Below, in pieces: positions 1 through 8,824 of a stretch of 64,000 nucleotides of DNA. The DNA is taken from NCBI RefSeq assembly GCF_000299415.1, contig NZ_AMPG01000001.1, forward strand, positions 310,001 through 374,000. The letters are read 5' to 3'. Source of the DNA: Candidatus Microthrix parvicella Bio17-1. Lineage in GTDB: Bacteria > Actinomycetota > Acidimicrobiia > Acidimicrobiales > Microtrichaceae. The notes beneath the pieces are model-generated. The model searched no databases. It saw nothing but the letters and a program-made list of their open reading frames with translations, and was not told the DNA's origin. Numbering within the stretch: the stretch's first letter is position 1; every line of letters starts with the position of its first letter. The translations under genes were made by a program, and so were the position numbers.

Positions 1-862
1 GGGCTTCGATGGGCCGAAGGCGCTCGTCGAGGGGCGGCACCACCGGTGCCTCCAACACCATGGCCGGCCCGCCGGGCGGGCCGACCGGCGTGACCGGCAC
101 CGGCACCAGCAGGCCGCGATTGGAGGCGGCCACCTGCTCGGCGAGAGCCGCCCAGATGGCGGCGCGCAACGTACCGGCTTTGGACACGCCGCCGAACCCG
201 TCACCTTCTGCTTCCAGCCACCGCCCCTCGGCCCCCAAAAGGGCCGACGAGGTGAGTACCTCCAGCGCATCAAACCGGCCATCGACGGCGCGCACCAGGC
301 CCACCAGCCGACCGCTGTGGGCTACCGGACCGCCGGACATACCGGCCCAGAGCGCCGCGTCCGACGCCTGCTTCTCCGAATTGATTTCGGAATCGGTCCG
401 TACCGATCGGGGTCGCAACCTCACCGTCAATCGGCGGCTACCGCCAGCGCCGCTTTCCACCATGCAGGCCCCGTCGAAGAGGTCGCCGTTGCCACGCATC
501 GACGCGGTTGGAGCGCCCCACACCCGACAGTCGTCTACAGCGTCGCTCAACAACCCGCCCCAGGGCACGGGGTAGGCAAGGTGCACCACCGGCTCATGGG
601 TGTACAGCAGACGAACGTCGACCTCGCTCCCCAGGAACACCGTGGTCGCGACAACCTCGGTAGCACCATCGGGCCCTTGACGACGAACGAGAGCCTGACC
701 TCCCAGCGGCACCGGCTGGCCAGTGGTGTGGGCGCAGGTGACCACCAGCGAGTTGGCGATGGCACAGCCGCTCAACAAGGACCCACCAAGTTCGACCTCG
801 CACAGGCGCGCCGGACCGTCGAAGCGCCACGAGCCTGCCAGGTCGGGGCGGGGTGTCGGCAC
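1..862 (-). CDS. Trypsin-like serine peptidase, partial (runs off left edge)
   Basis: The reading frame is open from a GTG at 862 to the window edge (about 287 codons). It shows the chymotrypsin-fold triad: TCAH with His45, a following VDV with Asp82, and GMSGGP with Ser176. No signal peptide is visible, so a cytoplasmic peptidase is likely. The GTG lies three bases after the stop of the Trypco2 gene and in the same frame, so the two are almost certainly co-translated. Residues beyond about 200 are Val/Pro/Gly-rich and may lead into a further domain outside the window. Trypsins paired with Trypco domains are known from predicted conflict systems. The start codon is inferred, with only a weak ribosome-binding site. 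The fold assignment is firm and the role is inference. Confidence 0.8.
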   Translation of the reverse strand, partial: MPTPRPDLAGSWRFDGPARLCEVELGGSLLSGCAIANSLVVTCAHTTGQPVPLGGQALVRRQGPDGATEVVATTVFLGSEVDVRLLYTHEPVVHLAYPVPWGGLLSDAVDDCRVWGAPTASMRGNGDLFDGACMVESGAGGSRRLTVRLRPRSVRTDSEINSEKQASDAALWAGMSGGPVAHSGRLVGLVRAVDGRFDALEVLTSSALLGAEGRWLEAEGDGFGGVSKAGTLRAAIWAALAEQVAASNRGLLVPVPVTPVGPPGGPAMVLEAPVVPPLDERLRPIEA

Positions 863-865
863 GAT

Positions 866-1171
866 CTACCCGATGGGACGGGCGGCAACGACGTTGTCCC
901 ATCCGCCGTCACCATCGGACCGCTTGGGGTTGAGGTTGAGCGTGAGCTTGATGGTGGAGGCTGAGGTGCCCTTCCCGGCACCTTCGAAGCCTACGCCCAG
1001 GACCTTCAGGTTGAGGCCACCGCCCGCCTCGGCAGATACGACAGCCTCGAGTTCGACCTGGATATCGCCCAGACCAAATCGGATGTCGTGATCGTCCCCC
1101 TCGGAAACCGCCTTCTCCAGATCGGATCGCAGCTGTTGGATGACGTCGGCGACGCTCGGGAACTCGGCCAT
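866..1171 (-). CDS. Trypco2 (trypsin-co-occurring domain 2) protein
   Basis: This 101-residue protein is essentially one domain. It has an N-terminal helix (ADVIQQLRSDLEKAV), a strand-rich middle (DIRFGLGDIQVELEAVVS) and a final strand (TIKLTLNLNP), the pattern of the Trypco2 family. That family is found beside trypsin-like peptidases in predicted NTP-dependent conflict systems. The ATG at 1171 is chosen because GGAG sits six bases upstream; an in-frame TTG two codons earlier is less likely. It is followed directly by the peptidase gene. Its biochemical role is unknown; a regulatory or adaptor function for the peptidase is inferred from co-occurrence only. Confidence 0.8.
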   Translation of the reverse strand: MAEFPSVADVIQQLRSDLEKAVSEGDDHDIRFGLGDIQVELEAVVSAEAGGGLNLKVLGVGFEGAGKGTSASTIKLTLNLNPKRSDGDGGWDNVVAARPIG

Positions 1172-1296
1172 GTTCAACTCCGAAGTAAGGGGATTTGTTG
1201 AACGTAGCCTGAACGCTCCACCCGCCGAGGGGTTGAAACCCTACGATCGGTCGGCGTGAACCCCTCGATCAGCAAACCCGACCCACAGGACCGGGC

Positions 1297-2619
1297 ATGC
1301 GGCTGAGCACCGTTGAGATCGCTGCGGCGGTAGGAGGCGTCCATGAGGGGCGTTCCCGGCCGGTCGACGAGTACCGCTTTGACGTGCGCGAGCTGGGCAC
1401 CAGCCCCAACGAACTGTTCGTTGCCGGGCACCACCGGTTTCTCCGCGACGACACCAACCGTCACACGCCACGGGCGGTCAGCGCCGACCGGCCGTACCTG
1501 TGCGAGGTGGCCCCCGTTGGGGGCTCCGCCATCGTGGTGGCCGAGGTGGAACCCGCCATGTTGGCGTTGGGGCGCTACGTCCGACCCCGGCTCACCGATC
1601 GCTGCATCGGCATTACCGGGTCGGTGGGCAAGACCACGGTGAAACAGTTGACCGCGGCGGCCACGTCGACGACGTATCGCACCCACGCCACGCCTCGCTC
1701 GTTCAACACCAAGTTCTCCATGCCGGGCGTCCTCGCCTCGGCCCCGTCCGACACCGAATGCCTGGTCCTTGAGTTTGGAGCCCGCTACCGGGGCGACCTG
1801 CACCTGATGGGCGGGGTGGCAAAGCCGTCCGTGGCGATCATCACCAAGCTTGGCTGGGCGCATCAGGGCTCGATGATCGGACAGGCCGGCATCGTGGCCA
1901 CCAAAGGCGAGCTGGTGGAGGACCTTCCAGCGAGCGGTACCGCCGTGATCTCAACCGACGACCCGCTGGCCCAGGGGCTGCCCGGCCGAACCACCGCGAC
2001 CGTGTTGACCTATGGCTCAGTCGGCGATGTTCGGGCAACCGGTGTGCGCCTCTCCGGGGATCTGTCGTTGAGCCTGTCGGTGGCCACGCCGTGGGGTGAG
2101 GCCGACCTTCGCCCCGCCGTGCGAGGCGAGCATCACGTGACCAACGTGTTGGCGTCGTTGGCCGGGGCACTTGCCGTGGGCGTTCCGCTGGATGCGGCGG
2201 TCGCTGGTATCGAGCAGGCCGAACCACCTGCCCGACGCATGCAGATGCACCGGATCGACCGCGACATCCTGGTGATCGACGACAGCTTCAACGCCACCCT
2301 CGAATCGGTGCTGGGTGCCCTGGAGGCGCTGGCCGCCATCGACGCGCCGGACCGTTTGGCCGTGATGGGACCGCTCGTCGATGGCAAGGCCTACGTGGAA
2401 CTGATCCACACCATCGCACGGGAGCGAGCCGAGCAATTGGGTCTGGAAATGCTGGCGTACCGGGCGCCGAACTACGGCACACCCGTGGTGGAACATCGCC
2501 GCCAACTGCGCGAACGGGTGGACGCGCTCCCTGACGGCTCGGCGGTCTTGATCAAAGGAAGCCGCAACGACGTGATCGACGAGGTGATCGCCGAACTGAT
2601 CGACCATCCGGGAATCTGA
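1297..2619 (+). CDS. MurF-like Mur ligase
   Basis: A 440-residue ATP-dependent amide ligase of the Mur family. The N-terminal segment (RLSTVEIAAAVGG) resembles the MurF substrate domain. A Walker A motif GITGSVGKTT starts at residue 105, and the C-terminal domain carries LAVMGPLVDG and VLIKGSR, typical of MurF. MurF joins D-Ala-D-Ala to a UDP-MurNAc tripeptide. The next gene (opposite strand) is a D-Ala-D-Ala ligase fusion, so the pair recreates the last cytoplasmic steps of peptide-stem synthesis. No other dcw-cluster genes are near, so this is probably a paralogue with its own acceptor rather than the housekeeping MurF. It could instead be an atypically placed housekeeping gene; a genome search for a second murF would decide. 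Confidence 0.75.
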   Translation: MRLSTVEIAAAVGGVHEGRSRPVDEYRFDVRELGTSPNELFVAGHHRFLRDDTNRHTPRAVSADRPYLCEVAPVGGSAIVVAEVEPAMLALGRYVRPRLTDRCIGITGSVGKTTVKQLTAAATSTTYRTHATPRSFNTKFSMPGVLASAPSDTECLVLEFGARYRGDLHLMGGVAKPSVAIITKLGWAHQGSMIGQAGIVATKGELVEDLPASGTAVISTDDPLAQGLPGRTTATVLTYGSVGDVRATGVRLSGDLSLSLSVATPWGEADLRPAVRGEHHVTNVLASLAGALAVGVPLDAAVAGIEQAEPPARRMQMHRIDRDILVIDDSFNATLESVLGALEALAAIDAPDRLAVMGPLVDGKAYVELIHTIARERAEQLGLEMLAYRAPNYGTPVVEHRRQLRERVDALPDGSAVLIKGSRNDVIDEVIAELIDHPGI

Positions 2620-2673
2620 GCGACCCACCAGGGCACGCCTTGTGCCGCCCGATCCGGAACAGCGCAGGGCGGT

Positions 2674-4251
2674 TTACAGGTGGCGGCGGAAGGCCAGCAA
2701 TGGCGGGCCGTCGCGCTGTACCTCGTCCCACTCCGGTGCCCGCCGAAAGTCCAGGGACCTGTAGAGCGCCTGGGCACCGGTCATGTAGTCGGCCGTGCGC
2801 TCCACCATCTCGGTGGCGCCACCCGCCCGCAGGCGGTTCATGACCTCGATCATCAGTGCGCTGCCAACCCCCTGACCCCGCGCCTCAGGGTCGACCGCCA
2901 CCTGACGGGCTCGCCCCACCCGACCGTCGGTGCCGGCCACTGGTGAGTAGCCAACGGAGCCCACCACGCGGCCCGCGGCGTCCTCGGCCACCAACAGCGT
3001 GGCCCGCCCCGCCCGTGCCTCGGTGTCGGCCAACACGCTGTCGTACTCCGGCATCCAAGGCCTTCCGGGTACCGCCGCGTAGGCCGCCACGGTCAATTCG
3101 CCGATGCGGCCCCAGTCGCCCACCTTGGCGTCCCTGACGGTGACCGCGCCGGAGTTCTCCGATTGGTCAGCCGCCTCCTCAACCTCGGCCGCATGCTGGG
3201 CTGCACGAGGAACGCCTGCGTCGGTTCGCAGGCGGGCCCGCTGATGCCGGCGAATGGCGAGGGCACAGACACGATCGAGGAGATCGGGAAACTCCACACC
3301 GGCGGCCGCCCACATGCGGGGAAAGGTGGATGCGGCCGTGAAGCCGGGCATCGTGTTGACCTCGTTCACCAGCAGTTGTCCGTCGACGGTGAGAAACAGA
3401 TCGACCCGAGCGATGCCGTCAACGCGGAGCGCATCGGCCACCACCGGCGCCGTGGCACGCACGCGGTCACGCAGGTCAGCGTCAATGCCCGCCGGTACCT
3501 GGGCCATGGCGGCACCGTCGCCGTACTTGTCCGCATGGTCGAGGAACGCACCATGCGGCTTTGTTTCGGACACCTCGGACACCTCATATCCATCCGCGCG
3601 GTTTCCCAGCATCGACACGCTCAGCTCGCGTCCTTCGACCGCGGCCTCGACGATCAGCGTGTCGTCATAACCCAGCGCCTGGGACAGGGCGGGGCCCCAT
3701 CCGGTGGCCTCGGTCACCCTGGTGATACCGATCGACGAACCCAGGTTGGCGGGTTTCACGAACAGGGTTGTTGAGCCAAGCCGTTCGGCGGCCTCCTCGT
3801 AGGACGGCAATGTCGAGCCGGGATGGATGCCCAGCCAGGGGGTCTGAGCGATCCCTCGGGCATCGAGCACATCGCCTGCTGCGGTCTTGTCCATACACAG
3901 TGCACTCGCCAACATGCCGCTGCCGACACAGGCGACCCCTGCCAGTTGGGCCAACGCTGCGATGACGCCATCCTCGCCACAGGGACCGTGAAGCACCGCC
4001 ATCACCACCCGAGGTGCCGTGCCCGAAGCGGTCAGCAGGCTCCAAGGATCCGACAGCGCCCATTCGCCCGGGTCGGCGTCGCTCGGCAACACACCCTCAA
4101 CCTCGACCGAATGCCACGAACCATCACGGTCGATATAGGCGGCGGTGAGCTCATGTCCAGCCTGTTCAAGCCCGGAGATGACGGCAAGACCGGAGGCCAC
4201 CGACACCTCATGCTCTGGGGATTGACCTCCAAGTACCACCAAAACCCGCAC
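2674..4251 (-). CDS. D-alanine-D-alanine ligase fused to a GNAT acetyltransferase
   Basis: Residues 1-338 form a complete ATP-grasp D-Ala-D-Ala ligase: GGQSPEHEVS near the N-terminus, HGPCGEDG at 88-95, MDK at 120-122, FVKPANLGSSIGI at 164-176, and the metal-binding segment VNEVNTMPG at 295-303. After a 30-residue linker, residues 370-525 form a GNAT domain with the acetyl-CoA motif VDPEARGQGVGSA. Ddl proteins normally end near residue 340-370. The start is a GTG preceded by a GGGGGTG ribosome-binding site. It is convergent with the MurF-like gene (54-bp gap) and divergent from the next three genes. The ligase presumably supplies a D-amino-acid dipeptide; the acetyltransferase substrate is unknown. 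Confidence 0.85.
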   Translation of the reverse strand: MRVLVVLGGQSPEHEVSVASGLAVISGLEQAGHELTAAYIDRDGSWHSVEVEGVLPSDADPGEWALSDPWSLLTASGTAPRVVMAVLHGPCGEDGVIAALAQLAGVACVGSGMLASALCMDKTAAGDVLDARGIAQTPWLGIHPGSTLPSYEEAAERLGSTTLFVKPANLGSSIGITRVTEATGWGPALSQALGYDDTLIVEAAVEGRELSVSMLGNRADGYEVSEVSETKPHGAFLDHADKYGDGAAMAQVPAGIDADLRDRVRATAPVVADALRVDGIARVDLFLTVDGQLLVNEVNTMPGFTAASTFPRMWAAAGVEFPDLLDRVCALAIRRHQRARLRTDAGVPRAAQHAAEVEEAADQSENSGAVTVRDAKVGDWGRIGELTVAAYAAVPGRPWMPEYDSVLADTEARAGRATLLVAEDAAGRVVGSVGYSPVAGTDGRVGRARQVAVDPEARGQGVGSALMIEVMNRLRAGGATEMVERTADYMTGAQALYRSLDFRRAPEWDEVQRDGPPLLAFRRHL

Positions 4252-4404
4252 GTATCACCCCCGTTCTTTGTCCTCCACCACCCTGAGCGTTTGACATACT
4301 AATGAGTGATTTCACCCTGCCCCGTGAGCAGCCAGGAGCTGCGCCCGAGGCCAACCAACAACCTGCCCGAACCACGCTTCAGCCTCCACCGACGGACGAC
4401 GACG
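4252..4404. promoter_or_regulatory. Divergent promoter region
   Basis: This 153-bp gap separates the divergent Ddl-GNAT gene and the three-gene Mur-like/glycosyltransferase operon, so it should hold promoters for both. On the plus strand TTGACA occurs at 4291-4296, directly followed by TACTAAT at 4297-4303. The two are too close to form one -35/-10 pair, so only one of them can be functional for a given start. No operator palindrome was recognised. Confidence 0.35.
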
Positions 4405-5724
4405 ATGAACTTCACCACGCTGGAGATCGCTGAACTAACCGGTGCCGGCCATGAGGGACCCTCGTGTGTGGTGCAGCGGGTTGCGATCGATCCCGGTGAG
4501 GTGGTGGGCGAAGACAACCTGCTCTTCGCCACGTCCGCTCACCCGCCGCCGCTTGGTGACACCAGCCTGAGGTTGGAGGACGAAATCGCCGAACGGGTGC
4601 CCTACCTGACGGAGCGCCCGTGGGTGGGGGGTACCGCGGTCATCGGACCCAGCACCGAGGCCATGTTGCGGTCGATGGCCGGGGACGATCGCGGGCGACC
4701 GGCCGGCGCGCTCCGGGTCGGTGTCATCGCCACGGACGCGCCATGGGCCATGGCCGAACTCCTTCGGGTTGCCTTGAGTGGCCGCACTGACACCCCGGTC
4801 CGACCCGGGCCGCCGGACGAACGGGAGATCCCCGGCACCGAACGCTTTCGGGTTCCGCTGGCACTGCTGAACCACGGGCCTGATCAGCCACTGGTCGTGG
4901 AACTCAACCGTCGCCATCGAGGGTGCGCCGGCGCCGATGCGGCATTGCTGGATCCCCACGTGCTTGTCATCGGTGACCTGGGACCCCGACAGGTTGCCAT
5001 GATGGGGACGGACGGAACGCTGAGGCAGACCGAAGAGGTGCTGGCAGCCTGCGGACCCGACACACACGTGGTGATCCCAGAGGGCCTGCAGGACGACCTC
5101 GACCCATGGATCGCCCCACGACCACGCCACACCTACCGCGTCGGCACCAACGCGGCCGGCGAGACAACGCTGCACCTTGACGTGTCGGGGAGAACCAGCA
5201 GCGGGGCGCTACCCACCGACGCGAGCCGCCGATGGTTGGCGAACGCTCAGGGTGCCGCGTTGACGGCGTGCGCTGCGCTCGCACGCACGGGGCCCGAGGT
5301 CGACGATGCGGTGACCGCCATGTCGACCCGCTTGACCGACGCCACCGTTCACACGTTGCCGGACGGGGTGGCGGTCTGGGACCGCAGCGATGCCACCTCG
5401 GTGGGCGCCGTGATCGGCGCCGTCGCCGCCCTGGCCGAACACCCGGCCGACGCACGCTACGCGATTCTGGGTCCGGTGGACGACGGACCCACCGCCGTCG
5501 AGGGGCTGCATTGTTCGATCCTGGATCGGGCTGCGGCAGCGGGAGTGGTCGGCATCGCCGCCGGAGGCTGGGGCATCGGGACCGACCACCTGGACCACCC
5601 GGTGACGATGGCCGATGAACTGGCCGCGGCCGGAGATGGTGCGGTGGTGGTGTTGGCAGGTACCGGGGCCGATCTGCTGAGCGTGCGCGACCGGCTGCTC
5701 TCGATGGCGCAACCCAAATCATGA
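4405..5724 (+). CDS. MurF-like protein lacking the ATP-binding loop
   Basis: The start at 4405 is chosen because the protein then begins MNFTTLEIAELTGAGHEGP, matching the MurF N-terminal domain; an upstream in-frame start would add 33 low-complexity residues. The resulting 439-residue protein is the same size as the MurF-like ligase at 1297. Where a Mur ligase would have G-x-x-G-K-T/S no P-loop is visible. The central part instead has LDPHVLVIGDLG and the C-terminal part has YAILGPVDDG, echoing the MurF C-terminal domain. It overlaps the next gene by ATGA. It may be a pseudoenzyme partner of the MurE-like or MurF-like ligase. The similarity is by eye, so the assignment is moderate. Confidence 0.6.
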   Translation: MNFTTLEIAELTGAGHEGPSCVVQRVAIDPGEVVGEDNLLFATSAHPPPLGDTSLRLEDEIAERVPYLTERPWVGGTAVIGPSTEAMLRSMAGDDRGRPAGALRVGVIATDAPWAMAELLRVALSGRTDTPVRPGPPDEREIPGTERFRVPLALLNHGPDQPLVVELNRRHRGCAGADAALLDPHVLVIGDLGPRQVAMMGTDGTLRQTEEVLAACGPDTHVVIPEGLQDDLDPWIAPRPRHTYRVGTNAAGETTLHLDVSGRTSSGALPTDASRRWLANAQGAALTACAALARTGPEVDDAVTAMSTRLTDATVHTLPDGVAVWDRSDATSVGAVIGAVAALAEHPADARYAILGPVDDGPTAVEGLHCSILDRAAAAGVVGIAAGGWGIGTDHLDHPVTMADELAAAGDGAVVVLAGTGADLLSVRDRLLSMAQPKS

Positions 5725-7358
5725 CCGGCGCCACCCTCACTCGCCCTCAGACACCGCTGGCCGATCTGGCAACCCGGCTCACGAGGCTCGGATTGCTCGA
5801 CCGGGTGCCCGACCTGGCCGGTGCGCCCGACTACCAGGGAGTGACCTGGAGCCTGGAACCCACCCGACCCGGCGACCTGCACATCAACCTGCTTGGCGCC
5901 AAGCGGGCTCCGGCTGCGGTTCGAAGGGCGGTGCTCGATGGCGCGGTGGCGGTGTGCTGGAGCAAGCCCAACGCCGAGTTGGTCGAAGAACTGCGGGCCC
6001 AGGGCGTGCCGGTGCTGGAGGTGAACGACGAGCGGCGGGCCATGTCGCTGAGCTCCGCCCTTCTCCACGGGTTTCCCTCCAAAGACATCGCCATGATCGG
6101 CATCACCGGCACCAACGCCAAAACCACGTGCACGTTGATGACCGCCGCCTGCCTGCACCGCTCCGGCATGTCCAGCGCCTTCTCGTGCAGCGAGTTGGCG
6201 GGCATCGACCATGCGACGACCAAACCCACCCTGACCACTCCCGACGCTCCCGAGCTGCAGCGTTGGCTGGGCGAAGTTCGGGATTCGGGCAGCACCACCG
6301 CAGTGCTTGAGGTCTCGTCGCAGGCCATCTCGGATGCACGGGTCGCCGATGTGGCCGTCGGCATCGCCGTGTGCACCACGATTGGGGTGGACCACCTTGA
6401 TGTGCACGGCAGCGAGGCCGGCTACCGTGCCGTCAAGCGCTCGCTGTTCGAGGGACTCGGGCCCGACGGGGTGGCGGTCTTCCACGGCGATGACGCAGCC
6501 GTGGTGGAAGTGGCCGCCGGCACCGGCGCCATCGACATCCCCGTCGGCCGATCACCCGGGTCGGTGGCGCGAATCACCGACGACGCGCTGCACTTCGGCC
6601 CCGAGTTCGCCCGGCTGACCGGCCGCCCCCAGGCCATCGTCCCCATCACCAACCCGCTGCTGCGCGCGCACGTGCTGACCAACGCTGCGCTGGCCGCGAC
6701 GGCTGCGCTGGTCGCCGGGGCAAACCCGGCGGGCGTCGAGGCTGGGCTTGCCGGTTACGCGGGACTGCCTCGTCGACTCCAGGTGGTGACCCGTCATCCG
6801 TTCACGCTCGTCGATGACATGTGCAACCCCCTCAGCGTGGCCAACACCCTGGAGGATGCTTTGGCGCCACTGCGCCGAGATGCCAGACGTTTCTTGGCCG
6901 GTATCTCCGTCCGGGGCAACCGTGGAATCCCCATGAACGCCCAGCTGGGCGAGATCCTGGGCGGCATCCTGGTGCGCCTCGACGTGGACGAGGTGCACGT
7001 CACCCGAAACGAAGACTTCGTGGGCCCGGTCGACTGGGCAACCGATGCGGAGGAACAGGCCCTCCTCGGGGCCCTCCGCTCATGGGGCCTGGAGGTCACC
7101 GTGTACCGGGAGATTCGTCCGTTGGTGGAGGCGCTGCACCGCAGCCTCCGCCGGGACGATCTGGCGTTGTTGATCGGGCCCCACCGCCCCGCTCCCGGCG
7201 TGGACATGCTGCGAGAGTTGTTGGCCGGCGACGGCCGCCGGGGCCGCCGGGCGTTGACCAACTTCGCTCCCTCTGCGGACGAGCTGCTTGCCCGCGCCGC
7301 CGGACGCTCGTCGGCATCGATCACCAAACCAACCGACCGGATTGGAAACCGCCCATGA
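5721..7358 (+). CDS. MurE-like Mur ligase
   Basis: A 545-residue Mur ligase closest to MurE. It has GITGTNAKTT at residues 127-136 (Walker A), LTTPDAPELQRWL, VLEVSSQA and a C-terminal domain with LLIGPHRPAPG. MurE adds the third residue of the peptidoglycan stem peptide to UDP-MurNAc-dipeptide. Two usually invariant positions differ: Walker A is NAKTT rather than NGKTT, and VSSQA replaces the VSSHA of MurE. These changes, and the location outside a division cluster, argue for a specialised substrate. It is translationally coupled by ATGA overlaps to the genes on both sides. Confidence 0.75.
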   Translation: MTGATLTRPQTPLADLATRLTRLGLLDRVPDLAGAPDYQGVTWSLEPTRPGDLHINLLGAKRAPAAVRRAVLDGAVAVCWSKPNAELVEELRAQGVPVLEVNDERRAMSLSSALLHGFPSKDIAMIGITGTNAKTTCTLMTAACLHRSGMSSAFSCSELAGIDHATTKPTLTTPDAPELQRWLGEVRDSGSTTAVLEVSSQAISDARVADVAVGIAVCTTIGVDHLDVHGSEAGYRAVKRSLFEGLGPDGVAVFHGDDAAVVEVAAGTGAIDIPVGRSPGSVARITDDALHFGPEFARLTGRPQAIVPITNPLLRAHVLTNAALAATAALVAGANPAGVEAGLAGYAGLPRRLQVVTRHPFTLVDDMCNPLSVANTLEDALAPLRRDARRFLAGISVRGNRGIPMNAQLGEILGGILVRLDVDEVHVTRNEDFVGPVDWATDAEEQALLGALRSWGLEVTVYREIRPLVEALHRSLRRDDLALLIGPHRPAPGVDMLRELLAGDGRRGRRALTNFAPSADELLARAAGRSSASITKPTDRIGNRP

Positions 7359-8665
7359 AGATTCTGATCACCAACCGGAAGATGTCCAGCCGGTGGGGCT
7401 CAGAGCTCTACGTCCGCGACCTGGCCATCGAACTGCTGCGGCGGGGCCATCGGCCCATGGTGTACTGCTCCGAGCTGGGCGCTGTGGCCGACGAACTCCT
7501 GAACGCCACGGTGCCGGTGAGCGACGACCTGACCACCTTCGGTGTTCGGCCGGACGTCATCCACGGCCAGCACCATCTGGTTGCCATGTCGGCGCTTGCC
7601 TACTACGGCGACGTGCCAATGGTGGGAGTGAGCCACGGGTGGCGGCCATGGCCCGAGCAGCCGGTGCTGCACCCCAACGTCACCCGCTACGTTGCCGTCG
7701 ACGAGGCGGTCCGCGACCGCCTGACCCTCCAGCACGGCGTGCCCGACGAACGCGTCGTCGTGGTGCCCAACTTCGTCGACCTCGACCGATTTCAACTGGT
7801 CGCCGAGCCCGGGCCCACCCCCCGACGAATGCTGCTGTTCTCGAACTACGTCTCCGAGGGCTCGCCCTACCTGAAGGCGGCCAGGGAGGCGGCAGGCACG
7901 ATTGGCGCCCACCTGGACGTTGTTGGCGACAAGATGGGCACCTCCACGCCCAACCCGGAGAAGCTGTTGGGGGAGTACGACCTGGTGCTGGCCCAGGGAC
8001 GCTCCGCTCTGGAGGCCATCGCCGCGGGCGCAACGGTGATGGTCGGATCCTCTCGGGCCTTCGGCCCGCTGGTGCGCAGCGACAACGTGGAGCATCTGCG
8101 ACGCCTGAACTTCGGGATCCGCGCCCAAACGCTACCGGCCACCAGCGCCACCATCCTCGATCAGATCACCGGCTATGACCCTTCGGACGCCGCCGCGGTG
8201 ACCAACTGGGTGCGGGCCAACACCGGGGTGACTCAAGCAGTGGACGCGCTGGTCGACGTGTACCAGGCAGCCGTTGACACCCTCGCGTCCGAACTGCCGG
8301 ACGCTCTCGAGTCCGCTCACGCCATGGGTACCTTCCTGTCGGGCGTCACTCGTGATGTCAACAACCTGGAGACCGAGGTGTGGGACCTGCGTCCACGAGC
8401 CGCTCGAAGCGATCGGGACACCAAAAACCTGACGATGGTGCAGGGTGAACGAAACACCCTGCGACAAGAGCTGGCCGAGACTCGGAAACGGCTGAAGACC
8501 GCCGAACGGGATCTGGGACGAACCCGGACGCGTGCCCATCACCAACAAAAGCGGCTCGATGCGCTGATGGGCTCCCGAGCGGTGCGGGCCCAACACAGGG
8601 TGCGATCAGCACCGCTGCTGAAGGGTTCGTACCGAGCGGCCCTGAACCTGCTCGGCCGAAGCTGA
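7355..8665 (+). CDS. Glycosyltransferase (GT4-like) with C-terminal coiled coil
   Basis: The start ATG at 7355 overlaps the stop of the MurE-like gene (ATGA). The 436-residue protein has a GT-B layout: an N-terminal half beginning MKILITNRK and GSELYVRDLAIELLRRGH, a linker around VVVVPNFVDLDRF, and a nucleotide-sugar half with LVLAQGRSALEAIAAGATVMVG. From about residue 325 the chain turns into charged heptad-like helices (ERNTLRQELAETRKRLKTAER), a probable coiled coil, and ends in a basic stretch. No signal peptide is seen. It is the last gene of the Mur-like operon, so it probably glycosylates the product of that pathway or attaches it to a sugar carrier. Confidence 0.75.
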   Translation: MKILITNRKMSSRWGSELYVRDLAIELLRRGHRPMVYCSELGAVADELLNATVPVSDDLTTFGVRPDVIHGQHHLVAMSALAYYGDVPMVGVSHGWRPWPEQPVLHPNVTRYVAVDEAVRDRLTLQHGVPDERVVVVPNFVDLDRFQLVAEPGPTPRRMLLFSNYVSEGSPYLKAAREAAGTIGAHLDVVGDKMGTSTPNPEKLLGEYDLVLAQGRSALEAIAAGATVMVGSSRAFGPLVRSDNVEHLRRLNFGIRAQTLPATSATILDQITGYDPSDAAAVTNWVRANTGVTQAVDALVDVYQAAVDTLASELPDALESAHAMGTFLSGVTRDVNNLETEVWDLRPRAARSDRDTKNLTMVQGERNTLRQELAETRKRLKTAERDLGRTRTRAHHQQKRLDALMGSRAVRAQHRVRSAPLLKGSYRAALNLLGRS

Positions 8666-8824
8666 GCTCCCCGGCCCACAAGCAAATGATCTCGACCCGG
8701 TCTGAGACACAGAACAGGCCTCCGATCACCCGGCGTGTCGCAGCCACCCCGGGCGGCCCGCTATCCTTCACGGGCTTGCCGCAGCACGCGGTCATCCCCT
8801 CTCCCCTCTCTCCAGGAGCCCCCT

